A stretch of 64,000 nucleotides of DNA from Planomicrobium stackebrandtii (GTDB lineage Bacteria; Bacillota; Bacilli; Bacillales_A; Planococcaceae), in the NCBI RefSeq assembly GCF_030814955.1, contig NZ_JAUSWB010000005.1:1-64000 (forward strand), read 5' to 3'. Shown in pieces: positions 32,211 through 41,539 of the stretch (the first letter of the stretch is position 1; each line of letters opens with the position of its first letter). A program made the position numbers and the translations under genes. A model generated the notes under the pieces. It was not told the origin of the DNA, ran no database searches, and worked only from the letters and a program-made list of their open reading frames with translations.

Positions 32211-32918
32211 ATGAGTAAAACAATATTGGTTGTAGACGATGAGAAGCCGATTGCAGATATTCTGCAGTTTAACTTAAAAAAAGAAGGATTTAATGTAGTG
32301 TGTGCTTACGACGGAGACGAAGCGATCAAGATTGCAGGAGAAATCCAGCCGGACTTGATGCTGTTGGATATTATGCTGCCGAACCGTGACGGCATGGAAG
32401 TTTGCCGTGAAATCCGCAAAAAATTTGATTTTCCAATTATCATGTTAACGGCAAAAGACTCGGAAATTGACAAGGTTCTTGGCCTCGAATTGGGTGCGGA
32501 TGATTATGTCACAAAGCCTTTTTCGACGCGTGAATTGATTGCTCGCGTAAAGGCGAATTTGCGCCGCCAAAATATTGCGCCTGCTGAAGACGAAGGGCAA
32601 AATTCAAATGACATCCAGGTCGGCTCTTTGACGATTCAACCGGATGCCTATCTTGTTTTGAAGCGTGAGGAAACGATTGAGTTGACGCACCGCGAATTTG
32701 AATTGCTTCATTACCTGGGCAAACATATTGGCCAAGTTATGACCCGCGAGCATTTGCTTCAGACAGTATGGGGCTATGATTATTTTGGCGATGTCCGGAC
32801 AGTGGATGTTACCATCCGACGCCTGCGCGAAAAAATTGAAGACAACCCAAGCCATCCTGCGTGGATCGTGACGCGCCGCGGTGTCGGGTATTATTTACGA
32901 AATCCTGAGCAGGAGTAA
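32211..32918 (+). CDS. walR: Response regulator WalR (YycF)
   Basis: WalR is the essential OmpR-family regulator of cell-wall hydrolases. The receiver domain has D53 (LLDIMLP) as the phosphoacceptor, with the acidic pair in VVDDEKP and K in VTKPFS. The winged-helix DNA-binding domain ends in [10 protein letters not shown]. Of two adjacent ATG codons I choose the second (235 aa) because AGGGGAG is better spaced to it. walK follows 4 bases after the stop. Confidence 0.96.
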   Translation: MSKTILVVDDEKPIADILQFNLKKEGFNVVCAYDGDEAIKIAGEIQPDLMLLDIMLPNRDGMEVCREIRKKFDFPIIMLTAKDSEIDKVLGLELGADDYVTKPFSTRELIARVKANLRRQNIAPAEDEGQNSNDIQVGSLTIQPDAYLVLKREETIELTHREFELLHYLGKHIGQVMTREHLLQTVWGYDYFGDVRTVDVTIRRLREKIEDNPSHPAWIVTRRGVGYYLRNPEQE

Positions 32919-32922
32919 GTGA

Positions 32923-34752
32923 ATGTCAAAAGTTAATTTTTTAAAATCGATACATGTAAAATTTGTCTTAATTTATATATTGCTGATTCTTTTGGCCATG
33001 CAGATTATTGGACTTTACTTTGCGCAGCAGCTGGAAGAAACACTTAAAGGGAATTTTGAAGGCTCCATTAGAGACCGGATGGAAATCATCGAATTCAGTG
33101 TCCGGGAAGAAATGATCAAAGAGCGCACAGATGAAGATCCGACGCTCGAGCAGACTTTGCGGACGGTGCTGTATGGCTTTCAGTCAGCCGATATCACTGA
33201 AATACGAGTCGTCGATACGCGCTACAGCATTCTGGCATCTTCAGACATCGAAAACCAGTCGTTGGTCGGGCAGCGTTCGACAACCGATTTGGTCCGGCGT
33301 TCCATCATCGGAGAAACTGAACTGGAGCAAACCTTTGTCGATGAGGCAAGCGATGAGCGGATTTGGGTGCGTGCTCAGCCAATCATTGCAGCAGGCGGAG
33401 AAGTAATTGGAACCCTGTACGTCGTGGCAGAGGTTGAAAATGTCTATGACCAGATGGATGACATCAACTCCATTCTCGCAGTCGGAACCGCAATTTCTCT
33501 GGTCATAACCGCAATTTTAGGGATCTTGGTGGCCCAGACCATTTCGCGGCCGATTGCGGATATGCGGAGACAGGCGCAGGCGATGGCAAAAGGCAATTTC
33601 TCGCGTAAAGTACGGGTTTACAGCGATGACGAAATTGGACAACTCGCGCGTGCCTTTAACCATTTAACCAACAGGCTGCAGGAATCCCAGCAGTCGACGG
33701 AAAGTGAACGCCGAAAACTGGCATCGGTTCTTTCCAATATGACAGATGGCGTTCTGTCCACAGACAGACGGGGACGAATTATTTTAATCAACGATCCTGC
33801 GCTGCAATTGCTGAATGTTTCACGTGAAACGGTGATTAACCGCCCCGTAACGAGCATTTTGGGGCTGGAAGAAGAATATACGTTTGAAGATTTGATTGAT
33901 ATGAAAGAAGCGGTGACGCTTGATTTCAGTTCGTACGAACAAAGCACCTTATTGCGGACGACGTTTTCGGTCATCCAAAAAGAAACCGGATTTGTCAACG
34001 GACTGATTGCGGTACTGCATGACAACACAGAGCAGGAAAAAATCGATATGGAACGCCGCGAATTTGTGGCCAATGTATCGCATGAACTGCGGACACCGTT
34101 AACTACGATGCGCAGTTATTTGGAAGCTTTGGCTGATGGCGCATGGCAGGATCCGAATCTGGCACCGAATTTCCTGAATGTCACGCAAACAGAAACCGAG
34201 CGGATGATCCGGCTTGTCAACGATTTGCTGAAGCTGTCGAAAATGGATTCAAGCGAGAGCGAATTGAGCAAAGAAATGGTCGAATTCAATGTGTTTTTCA
34301 ATCGCATCATTGACCGTTTTGAAATGTCGAAATCACATAAAGTCCTTTTTGAACGGCATTTGCCGAAAGAACAGTATTTTGTAGAAATCGATCCGGATAA
34401 ATTGACGCAAGTGATTGATAACATCATCTCCAATGCCTTGAAATATTCTCCGGAAGGCGGCAAAGTCCGCTTCGGGATGACGGTGGAAGAAGGATTCCTA
34501 TTGATCCAAATCAGTGATCAAGGAATGGGAATCCCGAAAGAAAACGTGGACCGTATTTTCGATCGTTTTTACCGGGTTGACCGGGCGCGGTCCCGTGAAA
34601 TGGGCGGCACTGGTTTAGGATTGGCCATTTCAAAAGAAATGATAAATGCGCATGGCGGGGTTATTTGGGCGGAAAGCAAGTATGGAAAAGGCACAACAAT
34701 CTTCTTCACGCTGCCTTTCGAGATGGATGATGGTGGAGGTGAGTGGGATTGA
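32923..34752 (+). CDS. walK: Sensor histidine kinase WalK (YycG)
   Basis: WalK phosphorylates WalR. It has membrane segments at residues ~14-33 and ~184-204 flanking an extracytoplasmic sensor. These are followed by a HAMP domain, a PAS domain (~265-365), a HisKA domain with phosphoacceptor H387 (NVSHELRTPLTTMRSYLEAL) and the ATPase boxes DNIISNALKYSP and GGTGLGLAISKEM. It is 609 aa. Codons ~298-303 contain a near-perfect parS. The TGA stop overlaps the walH start. Confidence 0.96.
   Translation: MSKVNFLKSIHVKFVLIYILLILLAMQIIGLYFAQQLEETLKGNFEGSIRDRMEIIEFSVREEMIKERTDEDPTLEQTLRTVLYGFQSADITEIRVVDTRYSILASSDIENQSLVGQRSTTDLVRRSIIGETELEQTFVDEASDERIWVRAQPIIAAGGEVIGTLYVVAEVENVYDQMDDINSILAVGTAISLVITAILGILVAQTISRPIADMRRQAQAMAKGNFSRKVRVYSDDEIGQLARAFNHLTNRLQESQQSTESERRKLASVLSNMTDGVLSTDRRGRIILINDPALQLLNVSRETVINRPVTSILGLEEEYTFEDLIDMKEAVTLDFSSYEQSTLLRTTFSVIQKETGFVNGLIAVLHDNTEQEKIDMERREFVANVSHELRTPLTTMRSYLEALADGAWQDPNLAPNFLNVTQTETERMIRLVNDLLKLSKMDSSESELSKEMVEFNVFFNRIIDRFEMSKSHKVLFERHLPKEQYFVEIDPDKLTQVIDNIISNALKYSPEGGKVRFGMTVEEGFLLIQISDQGMGIPKENVDRIFDRFYRVDRARSREMGGTGLGLAISKEMINAHGGVIWAESKYGKGTTIFFTLPFEMDDGGGEWD
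33816..33831. promoter_or_regulatory. parS site inside walK
   Basis: TGTTTCACGTGAAACG differs from the 16-bp parS consensus only in the last base (G for A). It encodes part of NVSRETV within the PAS-domain region of walK, about 24 kb from dnaA. Confidence 0.85.
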
Positions 34753-36077
34753 AATACGTAGAGCAAATTAAATCGATTGCCCTATTTTTACTGATCCTTC
34801 TCAGCCTGGCGTTAACTTTTACCATCTGGACATTTACTCCTTCCCACGAAACGATTGAGCCGTCGACTACAGTCGATGAGCCGATTGCAGATACCAAGAA
34901 CACCGAGGAAATTGTTCGCCCGGTAAAATTGCTGTTCCATAACGGAGAAGCAGCTACTGGAACTACCGACCAAAGCAATGTCCAACTGCTGCTTGATGCA
35001 CTGGAGCAATGGCAGATTGAGGATTTAAGGCTGGTGCAGGAAGAAGCGACACCTGAAACGATGGAGTCCTATATGCACAGCTCAAACCGGGCAGTCGTCT
35101 ATTATCCAGGGCTTGTTCCTTTGCCAGTGTTTGATACGATGACGAACATCGTCGATACGACGATTCCTGAGTCGTCATTTGATCGGATTGTCATCGAATG
35201 GGAAGCACCTGCCAACGGCCAGCCGGCAATTTATTTTATCAATACCGTTTCCGGCAGAATTTATAAAGCCACTATTCCAGCCCAAAACCTGAGACAATTC
35301 CAAACGGATATCTTAGCAGAAGCTGCAGAATACGAAACTTATATCACCAATGAGGCAATCGGCTCCTTGCCGGTCTATGTGCAGGCAGACGAAGCCGAGA
35401 AAGCAACTGTCAATTATTTGCCGGAAGAAACATCGACTTCGCAATTTGCCGAAGTTTTATTGGATGGCCCAGCGTTGGCATTGTCGGCAGATTTGACAAC
35501 ACAGGAATATACAGATGATTCTGGTGCGTTGATGAGAGAAAATCCGAACAGCAAAAGCATCCTTTACATTCAGCCGAGAGCGGAAACCTCAGATCCAGCG
35601 ATTCCATCGGATCTGGTATTCGATTCCATCAACTACGTGAACGGACACGGCGGCTGGACAGATCGATATATTTACGCCGGCATGAACTCCGTGAACCAGC
35701 AGATCAAGTATCAGCTGTATTTTGCAGATTTGCCGGTCTTCAGTTCGACCACTGCTGCGTCGCTCGATCTTATTTGGGGAATAGATGAAGGGGAAGAGCA
35801 GGCTTACAGCTATAACCGGCCGGTCTATCAACTGGATTCGGAAGTGGATAGCACGACGGCGGTGCTTGCCTCCGGCGAAGAAGCTTTAGACGCCATCGCA
35901 CAAATCGATAACCAGGATTTATCCGCCATCACGGATGTTACTCCCGCGTATAAACTGACGCGCGGTGAAGACGGTTTGCTGATCACTTTCGAGCCGGTCT
36001 GGTATTTTAAAGCGGATGGTGCGTGGACTGAACTGACGAGTGAATTGACAGGAGGCCGTGAACTTGGATTGGAATAA
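34749..36077 (+). CDS. walH: Two-component system regulatory protein WalH (YycH)
   Basis: WalH is a membrane-anchored extracytoplasmic protein that, with WalI, modulates WalK. One N-terminal membrane helix (KYVEQIKSIALFLLILLSLALTFTIW) is followed by an extracellular region with YycH-type segments such as YPGLVPLPVFD. The TTG start at 34749 has GGAGGT eight bases upstream; the GTG at 34743 is too close. It is 442 aa and overlaps both walK and walI. Confidence 0.93.
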   Translation: MKYVEQIKSIALFLLILLSLALTFTIWTFTPSHETIEPSTTVDEPIADTKNTEEIVRPVKLLFHNGEAATGTTDQSNVQLLLDALEQWQIEDLRLVQEEATPETMESYMHSSNRAVVYYPGLVPLPVFDTMTNIVDTTIPESSFDRIVIEWEAPANGQPAIYFINTVSGRIYKATIPAQNLRQFQTDILAEAAEYETYITNEAIGSLPVYVQADEAEKATVNYLPEETSTSQFAEVLLDGPALALSADLTTQEYTDDSGALMRENPNSKSILYIQPRAETSDPAIPSDLVFDSINYVNGHGGWTDRYIYAGMNSVNQQIKYQLYFADLPVFSSTTAASLDLIWGIDEGEEQAYSYNRPVYQLDSEVDSTTAVLASGEEALDAIAQIDNQDLSAITDVTPAYKLTRGEDGLLITFEPVWYFKADGAWTELTSELTGGRELGLE

Positions 36078-36885
36078 AACCAAGAGCATCTTTATTATTG
36101 TCTTTTCTATTTTAAATGTCTTTTTATACTCCTTGTATTTGGACCGTTATACAGAAGCAGAAAATTTAGAGGAACTTTCGGAATCCACGGTGGATGATAA
36201 GCTGGATGCTGATGATATCACCTATTCGAATCTCCCGGAAGATGTCGAGGGTATGCCTTATATTCGTGGGGAAACAAAAGTGTTCACCGCGAAAGATGCA
36301 CCGACAGGAAATGTTCAAGTCAGTGTGCAGGCCGGCAAAAAGCTGCAGGTTGCTTATGAAGAACCTGTTTCACCAGAAGGAGAAGCGGAAAGTGCAGAAG
36401 CATTGGATGCTTTCGTTGAAGAAGTCGTCCATGAAGGCACTTCTTACGAGCTATGGGAAATTGATGAAGAACAAAACAAAGCCGTTTATTTCCAGAACTT
36501 TGATGGCAACACGCTGTACTTTAGCGAGGATGGAAAAGTGACCGTGTATTGGAACAACGATGGGGATATTGTCCGCTACGAACAAACGATGTACACCGAC
36601 ATTATCGAAAACCAGGAGCCAAAGGAACTGGTGACTGCCATCACGGCAATTCACACGCTTTACCAAAAAAATGAACTGGAACGCGACTTGACCATCAATA
36701 AAACAGACTTGGGCTATTCCGTCCATGTACAAGTATCGGAAAATCGTCAAATGTTTGTCCCGACCTGGCATATTCAAGCAGAGCTTTCAGATGGCAGCCG
36801 CGAAGATTATTTCGTAAATGCCGTCAAAGATGGCGTTCTTGAATTGAACAAGGAAGAAGATGAACCAGAAGAGGAAGAACAGTAA
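36064..36885 (+). CDS. walI: Two-component system regulatory protein WalI (YycI)
   Basis: The N-terminus [22 protein letters not shown] is the typical YycI anchor; the extracytoplasmic part follows and ends in an acidic tail. It acts with WalH on WalK. The TTG at 36064 (273 aa) is preferred because AGGAGG is eight bases upstream and the family begins MDWNKTK; the frame is open from a GTG two codons earlier. It overlaps the end of walH by 14 bases. Confidence 0.93.
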   Translation: MDWNKTKSIFIIVFSILNVFLYSLYLDRYTEAENLEELSESTVDDKLDADDITYSNLPEDVEGMPYIRGETKVFTAKDAPTGNVQVSVQAGKKLQVAYEEPVSPEGEAESAEALDAFVEEVVHEGTSYELWEIDEEQNKAVYFQNFDGNTLYFSEDGKVTVYWNNDGDIVRYEQTMYTDIIENQEPKELVTAITAIHTLYQKNELERDLTINKTDLGYSVHVQVSENRQMFVPTWHIQAELSDGSREDYFVNAVKDGVLELNKEEDEPEEEEQ

Positions 36886-36898
36886 GGAGATTTTTGCT

Positions 36899-37687
36899 AT
36901 GCAATTCAGTGTATTAGCCAGCGGCTCGAGCGGCAATGCCACTTATATAGAAAATGGGGAGCATTCCTTCCTGGTCGATGCGGGACTCAGCGGCCGCAAG
37001 ATGGAAGAACTGTTTGCAGCCATCGGCAAAAAAATGAGCGATTTGGATGGGATTCTCGTGACGCATGAACATAGCGACCACATCAAAGGGCTTGGCATCG
37101 TCGCACGCAAGCACAAAGTGCCGATTTATGCCAACGCCAAAACGTGGACTGCGATGGATGGGCTGGTCGGAGCGATTCCGCTGGAGCAGCGATTCCATTT
37201 TGATATGGACACGGTGAAGACTTTCGGTTCGCTTGATATTGAATCGTTTGCCGTCTCGCATGATGCAGCTGATCCAATGTTCTATGTATTTCATGCAGGT
37301 GGCCGGAAGCTGTCGTTGATCACGGATACGGGCTATGTCAGCGACCGGATGAAAGGCATTATCCAGGCTTCAGATTCCTATGTGTTTGAAAGCAACCATG
37401 ACGTAGGGATGCTGCAGATGGGCCGCTATCCATGGTCTGTCAAACGCCGGATTTTAAGCGATGTCGGCCACGTATCAAACGAAGACGCGGCGGTGGCAAT
37501 GAGCGAAGTGCTCGCTGAAAAACCGACGCGCATTTACTTGTCGCATTTGAGCAAAGACAACAACATGAAGGATCTCGCGCGCATGAGTGTAGAGCAAACC
37601 TTGCAGACAAAAGGCATCATCGTCGGGGAATACGTCGATCTTCTCGATACCGACGCAAATGTGCCGACCAAGTTAATTGTAGTGTAA
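36899..37687 (+). CDS. walJ: Metallo-beta-lactamase fold hydrolase WalJ (YycJ)
   Basis: This 262-aa metallohydrolase has the zinc motif [10 protein letters not shown] (HxHxDH) near residue 55-65. The N-terminus reads [18 protein letters not shown]. YycJ proteins act as DNA exonucleases linked to cell-division coordination in other Bacillales. The ATG is preceded by AAGGAG and follows the walI stop by 13 bases. A strong terminator follows directly, so htrA is transcribed separately. Confidence 0.95.
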   Translation: MQFSVLASGSSGNATYIENGEHSFLVDAGLSGRKMEELFAAIGKKMSDLDGILVTHEHSDHIKGLGIVARKHKVPIYANAKTWTAMDGLVGAIPLEQRFHFDMDTVKTFGSLDIESFAVSHDAADPMFYVFHAGGRKLSLITDTGYVSDRMKGIIQASDSYVFESNHDVGMLQMGRYPWSVKRRILSDVGHVSNEDAAVAMSEVLAEKPTRIYLSHLSKDNNMKDLARMSVEQTLQTKGIIVGEYVDLLDTDANVPTKLIVV

Positions 37688-37689
37688 TG

Positions 37690-37725
37690 AACAGCCGGAA
37701 GCGGATCAGCTTCCGGCTGTTTTTC
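37690..37725 (+). terminator. Terminator of the wal operon
   Basis: AACAGCCGGAAGC and GCTTCCGGCTGTT form a 13-bp perfect stem around GGATCA, followed by a T-run. Confidence 0.93.
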
Positions 37726-37740
37726 TTTAGAAAGAGCGAA

Positions 37741-37850
37741 TTAGCTTTTGTCAGGCATCAACCGTGTTGCTTTCCGTTCTGGCACTCGCTTTCGGGCCCA
37801 CAGGATGTGGGTCATGCAGATGGAGCGACAGGACGTCGCGATTCCAAGAT
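37741..37850. repeat. Decayed intergenic element upstream of htrA
   Basis: Parts of this stretch, inverted, match 25325-25385 (see CAGGACGTCGC at 37829-37839 and GGATGTGGGTCATGCAG at 37803-37819). A CCCACAGGATGTGGG inverted repeat is at 37797-37811. It is an untranslated relic in both places. Confidence 0.5.
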
Positions 37851-37885
37851 TATAATCTATAAAAAAAGTCTCCAACTCTTCCAGC

Positions 37886-37914
37886 TTGCTTTGTCTGTTT
37901 CGAATTTCTACACT
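37886..37914 (+). promoter_or_regulatory. Candidate htrA promoter
   Basis: TTGCTT (37886-37891), 17 bp, TACACT (37909-37914), 30 bases before the htrA start. Confidence 0.5.
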
Positions 37915-37944
37915 AAGGTTAAACAAATAGAAGATGGAGGAAGG

Positions 37945-39159
37945 ATGAACGCAATGGGCTATTACAATCAAACACCGAACGGCCGCCAGAGGCCAAGCCG
38001 TTTGGGCACATTTGCTGCGGGTGTGGCCGGAGTAGCGGCTGGTGCTTTATTGGTATGGTTATTGTTTTATTCGATGCCCGGATTGATACTGGACAATGGC
38101 AACGAGACGCAAATCGTCCAGCAGGATACCGAGGGACGCTCCGAGTCGGTCTCAGTTGATATCACAACAGATGTGACAGAAGCGGTCGAGATTGCGGCGG
38201 ACGCGGTCGTAGGCGTCACCAATTTGCAGGCAGCGGGTGATTTCTGGTCCCAACAATCGCCCGAACAGGAGCAGGAAGTCGGAACGGGATCTGGTGTTAT
38301 TTACAAAAATGAAAACGGCACGGCGCACGTAGTGACCAATCACCATGTCATTGACGGCGCCAGCGGCATTGAAGTGACTTTGTCGGATGGCACTAAAGTG
38401 GACGCAACGGTGGTCGGCAGCGATATTTGGACAGACCTCGCCGTTCTTGAAATGGATGGAGCGGACGTGCAGGCTGTGGCCCAATTTGGCGACTCGGATG
38501 CCTTGAAGCAAGGCGAGACGGTGATCGCAATCGGCAATCCCTTAGGCCTTGATTTTTCGGGCTCGGTGACAACTGGAGTGGTTTCCGGAACAGACCGTGC
38601 AGTGCCGGTTGACTTGGACGGAGATGGCCAGGAAGATTGGCAGGCTGAAGTGTTGCAGACAGATGCAGCAATCAACCCAGGCAACAGCGGCGGTGCGTTG
38701 GTCAATCTGGCGGGCCAGCTGATTGGCATCAACTCGATGAAAATTGCGACATCATCAGTGGAAGGCATCGGCTTTTCAATTCCAATCAATTCCGCAATGC
38801 CGGTTATCAGTTCGCTTGAAGCAAATGGAGAAATGATCCGGCCTTCTATGGGCATCACGCTGCTTGATTTGATTCAAGTGCCGCGCATGGATCGCGAAGA
38901 GACCTTAAACTTGCCTGAAGACGTCACAACGGGCGTTGTGGTCAATTCAGTGGTTGATGGATCAGCGGCAGCTGCAGCCGGTATGGAGCAGTTTGACGTC
39001 ATTGTGGAGATGGATGGTGTTGCAATCACGGATATCATCGAATTGCGTCAGCATTTGTATAATGAAAAGACAATTGGCGACACGATGACAGTCAGCGCTT
39101 ATCGCAATGGAGAGCTGATGGAGTTTGAGCTGGAACTTGTTGATAATTCAGCGTTATAG
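37945..39159 (+). CDS. htrA: Trypsin-like membrane serine protease HtrA/DegP family
   Basis: This is an envelope quality-control protease. It has one membrane anchor (residues ~23-45), then a trypsin-like domain with catalytic H134 (TNHHVID), D164 (IWTDLAVLE) and S248 (NPGNSGGALVN), and one C-terminal PDZ domain (~300-390). It is 404 aa from the ATG behind GGAGGAAGG; the frame is open further upstream, but that part runs through the intergenic repeat. As in Bacillus (yyxA/yycK), it lies after walJ. Confidence 0.95.
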   Translation: MNAMGYYNQTPNGRQRPSRLGTFAAGVAGVAAGALLVWLLFYSMPGLILDNGNETQIVQQDTEGRSESVSVDITTDVTEAVEIAADAVVGVTNLQAAGDFWSQQSPEQEQEVGTGSGVIYKNENGTAHVVTNHHVIDGASGIEVTLSDGTKVDATVVGSDIWTDLAVLEMDGADVQAVAQFGDSDALKQGETVIAIGNPLGLDFSGSVTTGVVSGTDRAVPVDLDGDGQEDWQAEVLQTDAAINPGNSGGALVNLAGQLIGINSMKIATSSVEGIGFSIPINSAMPVISSLEANGEMIRPSMGITLLDLIQVPRMDREETLNLPEDVTTGVVVNSVVDGSAAAAAGMEQFDVIVEMDGVAITDIIELRQHLYNEKTIGDTMTVSAYRNGELMEFELELVDNSAL

Positions 39160-39175
39160 AAAAGCAGATAGACAG

Positions 39176-39209
39176 CCTGTGTAGAATTTCGATTCTATAC
39201 AGGTTTTTT
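39176..39209 (+). terminator. Terminator after htrA
   Basis: CCTGTGTAGAAT and ATTCTATACAGG pair across TTCG and are followed by six T residues. Confidence 0.9.
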
Positions 39210-39470
39210 GTTGTTTAGTTTAATCAATCATTTCAGGTGGACGCTTCCGAGCATGCAAGATGTGGAAGTCTCCACTGATTTGCTCCATATTTTATATAGA
39301 AATTTGAAGAAAAAGAGTCTATTTATAATTTCCGTATACCTTATTCCGATCCCTAAACAAAAATGAATATTTCAGAGTTAAGAATCTTGAGTTCTACTAA
39401 TATACTATTCAAATATGTAAATCTGAAAAACCACTTACAATATGCAATGTTCGGAAAAAGGAAAAGGACG

Positions 39471-39856
39471 TGTGGATAACTTTTTTGTTGTTAATTTATT
39501 ATTAACAATCCACAGAGGGATAAAAGCTTCGCTATCCGTAGCTCTTTTCTTCTGTTAAAATGGGTTGTGGATAAAAGAGAACGAAATGTGTATAACTGTG
39601 TGGAATATTCGGAAATCGAAAGAGGTGGAAAAAATGGAGATTAAATGCTGTAAAACCCACGTGGAGCATGCCTTAGACGTGTTTGTAGCTGAAATGAAAA
39701 GCTATCCTATACTTACAGAATTATCAGAAATAGAAAAGTTATCCACAAGATGCGACTACTGCGAAGAGGCTGCAACGTATCTTGTGGCAAACGCCTGATC
39801 GGGCACAAGATGTAGAAAACGCTGTGGATATGTGTATAACATTTGTGGGTAACTTG
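39471..39856. promoter_or_regulatory. Remote DnaA-box cluster near the CxxH/CxxC gene and rlmH
   Basis: Perfect boxes lie at 39471-39479, 39566-39574 and 39739-39747. One-mismatch copies include TGTGTATAA near 39588, TGTGGATAT at 39823-39831, TGTGTATAA at 39831-39839 and TGTGGGTAA near 39845. They lie in and around a tiny gene, about 30 kb from dnaA. The stretch before it (39210-39470) is AT-rich with no gene. Confidence 0.75.
39634..39798 (+). CDS. CxxH/CxxC small protein (YyzF-like)
   Basis: This 54-aa protein starts MEIKCCKTHVEHALDVFV and has CKTH near the N-terminus and CDYCEEAATYLV near the C-terminus, the paired CxxH/CxxC pattern that suggests one zinc site. The family has no assigned function and typically lies next to rlmH, as here. 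I chose the ATG behind AAAGAGGTGG rather than the longer open frame from 39565. A perfect DnaA box lies inside the gene. Confidence 0.88.
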   Translation: MEIKCCKTHVEHALDVFVAEMKSYPILTELSEIEKLSTRCDYCEEAATYLVANA

Positions 39857-39887
39857 TTTGTAAATTTATTGTGAAGGGGGATAACAT

Positions 39888-40367
39888 GTGAATATCTCAA
39901 TTATCAGTGTCGGGAAGCTAAAAGAGAAATATTTAAAATCAGGAATTGAAGAGTACACAAAACGGCTTGGAAGCTATACAAAAATAAATGAAATTGAAGT
40001 AGCCGATGAAAAAGCGCCAGAGCAATTGAGCGAGGCGGACATGGAAATCGTCAAAAAGAAGGAAGCCGAGCGGATTTTGGCGAAAATTTCACCGGATGCC
40101 TATGTTATTGCCTTGGCGATCGACGGCAAAATGAAAACTTCCGAGCAGCTGGCAAAAGACATCGAGTCGCTGATGACCTACGGCCGCAGCAAAATTGTCT
40201 TTGTCATTGGCGGATCTTTGGGGCTGCACGATGAAGTGTTAAAGAGGGCAGATGAGAAGTTGTCGTTTTCGAAAATGACGTTTCCGCATCAATTGATGAG
40301 GTTGATTTTGGTGGAGCAGGTTTATCGGGCTTTTAGGATTATGAAGGGAGAGCCTTACCATAAATAG
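39888..40367 (+). CDS. rlmH: 23S rRNA (pseudouridine1915-N3)-methyltransferase RlmH
   Basis: This SPOUT-class enzyme methylates pseudouridine 1915 of 23S rRNA. Signatures are [18 protein letters not shown] and the C-terminal knot [22 protein letters not shown] ending GEPYHK. It is 159 aa, the exact family length. The GTG start follows AAGGGGG. It marks the end of the conserved origin-proximal block; accessory genes follow. Confidence 0.97.
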   Translation: MNISIISVGKLKEKYLKSGIEEYTKRLGSYTKINEIEVADEKAPEQLSEADMEIVKKKEAERILAKISPDAYVIALAIDGKMKTSEQLAKDIESLMTYGRSKIVFVIGGSLGLHDEVLKRADEKLSFSKMTFPHQLMRLILVEQVYRAFRIMKGEPYHK

Positions 40368-40379
40368 AGGTAAACTATT

Positions 40380-40404
40380 AAGGGACTCTAGCAGGTCCCT
40401 TTTA
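40380..40404 (+). terminator. Terminator after rlmH
   Basis: AAGGGAC and GTCCCTT pair across about eight bases and are followed by TTT. Confidence 0.75.
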
Positions 40405-40497
40405 TATTTATTAGCTGAAATAGAGCTTATTGACCAACTATTCAGCTGCTGTTCGAGCGCTACCCTAAAGTCAAGGCTAATCATAGTAGCATGAACA

Positions 40498-40539
40498 AGG
40501 GGACAGGGACTTTGTTTTAAAACAAAGTCCCTGTCCCCT
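40498..40539. repeat. 42-bp perfect palindrome
   Basis: Each arm is 21 bases (AGGGGACAGGGACTTTGTTTT and its exact reverse complement), centred between 40518 and 40519 with no spacer. It lies between the convergent ends of rlmH and the short-chain dehydrogenase gene and has no long T-run on either side. The GGGGACAGGGAC sequence recalls REP-type palindromes mobilised by Y1 transposases, but no such gene is in the window. Confidence 0.85.
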
Positions 40540-40547
40540 AAATCCAT

Positions 40548-41297
40548 TTATTTTAATGAGTAGCCGCCATCTACGACTATTTCTGCACCGTTTATATAGG
40601 ATGCTTTGTCTGAAGCTAAGAATAGAACGACTTCTGCGATCTCGCTTGGTTTCCCGTAGCTTCCTCTAGGGTGTCCCTGTGATTGTTTTTCATAATTCTC
40701 TTTTCCGCCATATGCTTTAATGGCCAGGTCGGTTTCTGTAGGGCCAGGGGATATGCAATTGACCCGGATTCCTTGATTCGCAAAGCGAAGTGCCGTGCTT
40801 TGAGTCATCGCGACAACTGCTGCTTTTGTCCCGCTATAAGCTGGCAGCATCGGATTAACCTTATCGTTTCCAAGGATCGCAGCATTATTAATGATGACTC
40901 CATTTTTTTGCTTACTCATCACGACTAAAGAATATTTCATGTAGAGGAAAATCGCCGTTTGATTGACGGCAATTAAATAATTCCAGTCATCTAGCTTTAC
41001 GCGAGACAATGGCCCCATTCCTGTAGACAAAATACCAGCATTGTTGAATAGAATATCAACAGTATGCCCATCATTTTCAAGTGCTTTAAAAAAGCTTTCA
41101 ATTTCTTCCACATTTTCGTTATGGACTTGGGTAAAATGAGCTTTCCCGTTGCATTCACTCTCTACCTGAGAGCCTTTGGTACGATCTCTTCCCGTAAAAT
41201 GAACCGCAGCACCTTCTCTGCAAAAGAAACGAACCACTTCCTTGCCAATTCCATCCGTTCCACCATTAACAATCACTACTTTGTTTTCGAACATCAT
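40548..41297 (-). CDS. Short-chain dehydrogenase/reductase
   Basis: This is a classical SDR of 249 aa. The cofactor loop is NGGTDGIGKE (a variant of TGxxxGIG), NNAG is in LFNNAGI, the catalytic Ser is probably in the NNAAILG region, and the active Tyr-Lys is in YSGTK. The C-terminal PG motif is SPGPTETDLA. The substrate is not predictable. Two adjacent ATG codons lie behind GGAGGGG; I chose the second for its 8-base spacing. It lies downstream of, but is separated by a terminator from, the formaldehyde genes. Confidence 0.88.
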   Translation of the reverse strand: MMFENKVVIVNGGTDGIGKEVVRFFCREGAAVHFTGRDRTKGSQVESECNGKAHFTQVHNENVEEIESFFKALENDGHTVDILFNNAGILSTGMGPLSRVKLDDWNYLIAVNQTAIFLYMKYSLVVMSKQKNGVIINNAAILGNDKVNPMLPAYSGTKAAVVAMTQSTALRFANQGIRVNCISPGPTETDLAIKAYGGKENYEKQSQGHPRGSYGKPSEIAEVVLFLASDKASYINGAEIVVDGGYSLK

Positions 41298-41482
41298 GAG
41301 ATCCCCTCCGAACATCATAGTAAAGTCTGTTTATTCAGTATATAGCATTCGTATCACCGTAGGAAATCTGAGTATCCATCACTCGATGGGAAATGAACGT
41401 TATCTTAATATGGAGGATTTGACGCGCACTTTATGTGTGAGTCGTTCATGTTTAGTTCGCTTAACGGGTACTTCCCATCCCT

Positions 41483-41525
41483 CTAAAATAAAAGAAGCGC
41501 CAGGATCATACACCTGGCGCTTCTT
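41483..41525 (-). terminator. Terminator of the fdhA-glcG-like operon
   Basis: AAGAAGCGCCAGG and CCTGGCGCTTCTT form a 13-bp perfect stem around ATCATACA. On the minus strand it is followed by a T-rich TTATTTTA tract, 15 bases after the GlcG-like stop. Confidence 0.85.
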
Positions 41526-41539
41526 CACATAGAAATCTT

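Noticed and set aside
37687-37944. N-terminal extension of HtrA
   Set aside because: The open frame upstream of 37945 passes through the wal terminator and an intergenic repeat, and the ATG at 37945 has a strong ribosome-binding site.
41242-41532. 96-aa plus-strand open frame between SDR and GlcG-like genes
   Set aside because: It overlaps the SDR start region antisense, contains a terminator arm at its end and lacks a ribosome-binding site.
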